Program-made: the position numbers and the translations under genes
Shown here: positions 59,112-64,000 of the stretch, piece by piece
Numbering within the stretch: the first letter of the stretch is position 1
Layout of the letters: each line of letters starts with the position of its first letter
Assembly (NCBI RefSeq): GCF_000175935.2
Contig: NC_014837.1
Location: 496,001-560,000, forward strand
Source: Pantoea sp. At-9b
GTDB taxonomy: Bacteria > Pseudomonadota > Gammaproteobacteria > Enterobacterales > Enterobacteriaceae
Reading direction: 5' to 3'
DNA length: 64,000 nucleotides
Notes under the pieces: generated by a model
What the model saw: only the letters and a program-made list of their open reading frames with translations
The model's database searches: none
What the model was told of the DNA's origin: nothing

Positions 59112-59130
59112 TCATTCTCCACATCCATAA

Positions 59131-59157
59131 AGCCCCTGATGCTTTCAGGGGCTTTTG
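59131..59157 (+). terminator. Terminator of mlaFEDCB
   Basis: AAGCCCCTGA (59131-59140) and TCAGGGGCTT (59146-59155) form a 10-bp stem, followed by a short T-tract (TTTTG). Confidence 0.85.
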
Positions 59158-59226
59158 CGTATTTAAGAGTCAGGAACTTTCCTCTAAGATGTCTGGCTTA
59201 TTCTTATTAACTTGAAGCAAAGAGCG

Positions 59227-59484
59227 ATGGAAAATAGTGAAGTTCAGGCTGTGCTGATGCAGGCACTGCCTTTAGACGAAGTACACGTCCTCAGCAATGA
59301 TGGCAGCCACTTTCAGGTGATTGCCGTCGGTGAGCTGTTTGGTGAGCTGAGCCGGGTAAAAAAGCAGCAGGCCGTTTACGCGCCGCTGATGGAATATATT
59401 GCGGATAATCGCATTCATGCGGTTTCTATTAAAACTTATACCCCTGCCGAGTGGGCGCGCGATCGGAAACTGAACGGTTTCTAA
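59227..59484 (+). CDS. ibaG: IbaG, BolA-family protein
   Basis: The 85-residue BolA/YrbA protein has [13 protein letters not shown] and a C-terminal [10 protein letters not shown]. coli IbaG is acid-induced and BolA-type proteins partner with monothiol glutaredoxins for Fe-S handling. The ATG at 59227 is chosen over a TTG 15 bases upstream. It lies upstream of murA, as in E. coli. Confidence 0.94.
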   Translation: MENSEVQAVLMQALPLDEVHVLSNDGSHFQVIAVGELFGELSRVKKQQAVYAPLMEYIADNRIHAVSIKTYTPAEWARDRKLNGF

Positions 59485-60798
<1,314 letters not shown>

Positions 60799-60823
60799 CG
60801 ATCTTATCGGCTTGAAATGAAGA

Positions 60824-60852
60824 AACCAGTCGCGTAATGCGGCTGGTTTTTT
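60824..60852 (+). terminator. Terminator of murA
   Basis: AACCAGTCGC (60824-60833) and GCGGCTGGTT (60839-60848) pair with one G-T wobble, followed by eight T. Confidence 0.92.
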
Positions 60853-60856
60853 TTCT

Positions 60857-61167
60857 TCAGAGATCCACAAAGGGGGCTTCAGGATCTAACGGTGATTCAG
60901 GATCTTTTGCGGCGGGCAGACGGACTTTTCGATCGCGTAAGCTGCGTGTCTTCGGATCATAATATCGGCTTGGCCAGATCTCGGCGGGATGAAGATTGAG
61001 TGCTCCAGCAATCAACCACTCACCTTTCGGCCAGGGGCGAACAATGGCATTGGCCAGCGTTGATGAACTCAGACCTGACTGTCGCGACAATTCCGCCATG
61101 GTCATCCCCTTTTTTTTAACCGGGCAATGATGTCAGCCGAATGCCAGTCTTTTCTCCTTATGCGCAT
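60857..61167 (-). CDS. sfsB: SfsB (Nlp/Ner-like DNA-binding protein), split by a frameshift at an A8 run
   Basis: Two overlapping frames together give one Ner-like regulator. The first (ATG at 61167, behind aaggag) encodes the N-terminus with DWHSADIIARLKK and stops at 61102. The second (from 61105 down to 60857) encodes MAELSRQSGLSSSTLANAI and WPKGEWLIAGAL, the helix-turn-helix part. E. coli SfsB has these joined. The join is a run of eight A followed by GGGG (61117-61106); one extra A restores the frame. It could be a mutation, a sequencing error, transcriptional slippage or -1 frameshifting. The second frame could also be translated alone from 61105. Confidence 0.8.
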
Positions 61168-61376
61168 AACCCTTCTACTCCTTGTCCATGTTGTTAACGT
61201 ATCCAACGGGAGGATGTGCCTTTCCAGAGTCGAGGTAACTGGAAAGCTATGGTTATTTATAGCAAAAAGATTCCTGAAATTTCCAGTAAGTTTCAAGTAA
61301 TGATCGATAACTGCGTGATATTTCGCAAAAGTTTTGCAAACGATGTAAAGGGATGGCGCAGAAATGAGAGCGAGAA

Positions 61377-61394
61377 GGGGCCATGTAAGGCCCC
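61377..61394 (-). terminator. Hairpin downstream of ispB
   Basis: GGGGCC (61377-61382) and GGCCCC (61389-61394) lie 8 bases after the ispB stop and are followed by TTCTCG on the minus strand. The U-tract is weak. Confidence 0.5.
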
Positions 61395-61401
61395 ATAGAG
61401 A

Positions 61402-62373
61402 TTAAAAATCGCGTTGGACGGACATATGGGCTAAGGCTTCGAGTGCACTACGCCACGGGGTTTCTGGCAGGATTTTCAGCGCAGCAATGGCTTTATCCGC
61501 CTCTTCTTCCGCACGTTGACGTGTCCATGCAAGGGAACCGCATTGTTGCATCGCTTCCAGCACGGGTTCCAGTAAATGGCGACCATTGCCTTCTTCAATC
61601 GCACGGCGAATCATCTGCGCCTGCTCAGGCGTGCCATGGTGCATGGCATGCAGTAACGGCAGCGTCGGTTTGCCTTCGCTCAGGTCATCACCGGTATTTT
61701 TGCCCAGTGTCTCCCCGTCGGCGCTGTAATCCAGTAAATCGTCAATTAACTGGAAAGCGGTGCCAATATAGCGTCCATAATCCTGGAGCGCTTTTTCCTG
61801 GGCTGGCGTGGCTTCAGCGAGGATCGCGGAGGCCTGCGACGCCGCTTCGAACAGGCGGGCAGTTTTGCTGTAGATCACCCGCATGTAGTTCTCTTCAGTG
61901 ATGTCAGGATCATTAACGTTCATCAGCTGTAACACTTCGCCTTCGGCGATCACGTTAACGGCTTCTGACATCAATGCGAGGATCTTTAAGGATCCCATGC
62001 TGGTCATCATCTGGAACGCGCGGGTATAAATAAAATCACCGACCAGCACGCTGGCGGCGTTGCCAAATGCGGCATTGGCCGTGGCTTTGCCCCGGCGCAT
62101 ATCGGATTCATCCACCACATCGTCATGGAGCAGGGTGGCGGTGTGGATAAATTCGATCAGCGCCGCATTGGTGATATGTTGCGAACCCTGGTAATTCAGT
62201 GCACGTGCTGACAGCACAGCAATCATCGGGCGGATGCGTTTTCCGCCACCGCTGATGATGTAATAACCCAACTGGTTAATCAGCGAGACATCTGAATTCA
62301 GCTGGTCGAGGATGGTCTGGTTGACGGCCGCCATGTCCTGCGCGGTTAATTCATTTATCTGTTCTAAGTTCAT
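61402..62373 (-). CDS. ispB: IspB, octaprenyl diphosphate synthase
   Basis: The 323-residue trans-prenyltransferase has both aspartate-rich motifs, LLHDDVVDESDMRRG near residue 83 and LIDDLLDYSADG near residue 210. It makes the C40 side chain of ubiquinone and menaquinone. It is divergent from rplU across about 255 bases. Confidence 0.97.
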   Translation of the reverse strand: MNLEQINELTAQDMAAVNQTILDQLNSDVSLINQLGYYIISGGGKRIRPMIAVLSARALNYQGSQHITNAALIEFIHTATLLHDDVVDESDMRRGKATANAAFGNAASVLVGDFIYTRAFQMMTSMGSLKILALMSEAVNVIAEGEVLQLMNVNDPDITEENYMRVIYSKTARLFEAASQASAILAEATPAQEKALQDYGRYIGTAFQLIDDLLDYSADGETLGKNTGDDLSEGKPTLPLLHAMHHGTPEQAQMIRRAIEEGNGRHLLEPVLEAMQQCGSLAWTRQRAEEEADKAIAALKILPETPWRSALEALAHMSVQRDF

Positions 62374-62528
62374 TCGTCTGTTCAGCTATGACTCGTTTCT
62401 CGGCATGGTAAGCGCTTTTACCCAGCGTGAGTTCAGGTAATCTGTTACTGATTGTACTTGAAAAATCGGCTTGATAAACGTTTGCATTCATCCTGCGCTT
62501 TTTTTCTGCAAGAGAGTGCAAAGTGCAC

Positions 62529-62557
62529 TTGTCTTCTTCTGGAGATTTGCGTAGAAT
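62529..62557 (+). promoter_or_regulatory. Promoter of rplU-rpmA
   Basis: TTGTCT (62529-62534) and TAGAAT (62552-62557) are separated by exactly 17 bases. They are followed by a GC-rich discriminator (cgcgccc), typical of ribosomal operons. Confidence 0.8.
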
Positions 62558-62583
62558 TCGCGCCCTATTGTGAATATTTATAG

Positions 62584-62940
<357 letters not shown>

Positions 62941-62952
62941 GAGGAGATCTGA

Positions 62953-63213
<261 letters not shown>

Positions 63214-63255
63214 GGTTGTCGTGACGCAGACGGTTAACGTCTGAACGAACGAATG

Positions 63256-63285
63256 AAAGGCCCCGCAGCTTTGCGGGGCTTTTTA
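63256..63285 (+). terminator. Terminator of rplU-rpmA
   Basis: GCCCCGCA and TGCGGGGC close a 4-base loop, followed by a five-T tract. It separates rpmA from obgE, which are often read through in E. coli. Confidence 0.92.
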
Positions 63286-63332
63286 CATTCTGCTGCGGAG
63301 CGCGCCTGAGCCTGCATCCTGAAGCAGAATGC

Positions 63333-63349
63333 TGTACAATTTATGTACA
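63333..63349. repeat. TGTACA-N5-TGTACA element upstream of obgE
   Basis: Two copies of the palindrome TGTACA (63333-63338 and 63344-63349) are separated by ATTTA, and TATTAT (63369-63374) follows. It may be an operator overlapping an obgE promoter. Confidence 0.5.
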
Positions 63350-63448
63350 CAAGGCATTGCCAATCCTGTATTATCCGCCGCCGGTCAGCGCAGAAGACCC
63401 TGGCGGACCCGTTCGCAGTCAGGACACCTGTTGTGAACGTTAGTGTGA

Positions 63449-64000
<552 letters not shown>

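Noticed and set aside
59173..59200. Sigma-E-like -35 (GGAACTT) upstream of ibaG
   Set aside because: The only nearby TCTG-type -10 is 12 bases away, too close for sigma-E spacing.

Overview
The window is a chromosomal segment of an enterobacterium. Gene content, protein sequences and gene order match the Enterobacterales core genome, and several departures from the E. coli K-12 order suggest the Erwiniaceae (a Pantoea/Erwinia-type organism). The genus is inferred. There is no insertion sequence, CRISPR array or intact prophage, and most of the window is conserved housekeeping DNA.

Layout. (1) 1-3.8 kb: an accessory cassette of an ABC importer (end of the ATPase, then the permease), an FAD-linked oxidoreductase and an OprD-type porin. 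(2) 3.8-8.4 kb: an OtsA-like protein lacking most catalytic residues, divergent from a Kup potassium transporter, then a DUF2913-like gene and a possible small membrane protein. (3) 8.4-15.3 kb: a long structured upstream region and a four-gene cytochrome bd operon (CIO-type subunits I and II plus the CydDC exporter). (4) 15.4-27.5 kb: tRNA-Phe, then the familiar run yjdC-dsbD-cutA-dcuA-aspA-fxsA-groES-groEL-yjeI-epmB-efp-ecnA-ecnB. (5) 27.6-35.5 kb: epmA, then degS-degQ-zapG, zapE, rplM-rpsI and sspA-sspB. (6) 35.5-43 kb: where E. coli carries gltB-gltD there is instead an oversized 1,843-residue glutamate-synthase-like protein and, in place of gltD, a CysJ-like diflavin reductase. (7) 43-64 kb: arcB, the sRNA ArcZ, mtgA, the npr-rapZ-ptsN-hpf-rpoN-lptB-lptA-lptC-kdsC-kdsD-yrbG block, mlaFEDCB, ibaG, murA, a frame-disrupted sfsB, ispB, rplU-rpmA and the start of obgE.

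How the genes work together. efp, epmA and epmB form a nearly complete EF-P modification set within 3.3 kb. lptABC, kdsCD and mlaFEDCB build and maintain the lipopolysaccharide outer membrane. ptsN, npr and rapZ form the nitrogen-PTS and glucosamine regulatory branch beside rpoN. arcB and ArcZ form the redox-sensing loop, and the bd oxidase operon is a plausible target. dcuA and aspA handle aspartate/fumarate metabolism under a clear CRP site.

Most interesting: the GltB-like/diflavin pair, which looks like a rewired NADPH-dependent glutamate synthase. Also notable are the OtsA-like protein with a stripped active site, the A8-run frameshift in sfsB, the structured leader of the bd oxidase operon, and an ArcZ whose 5' half forms a different stem from that of E. 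coli.
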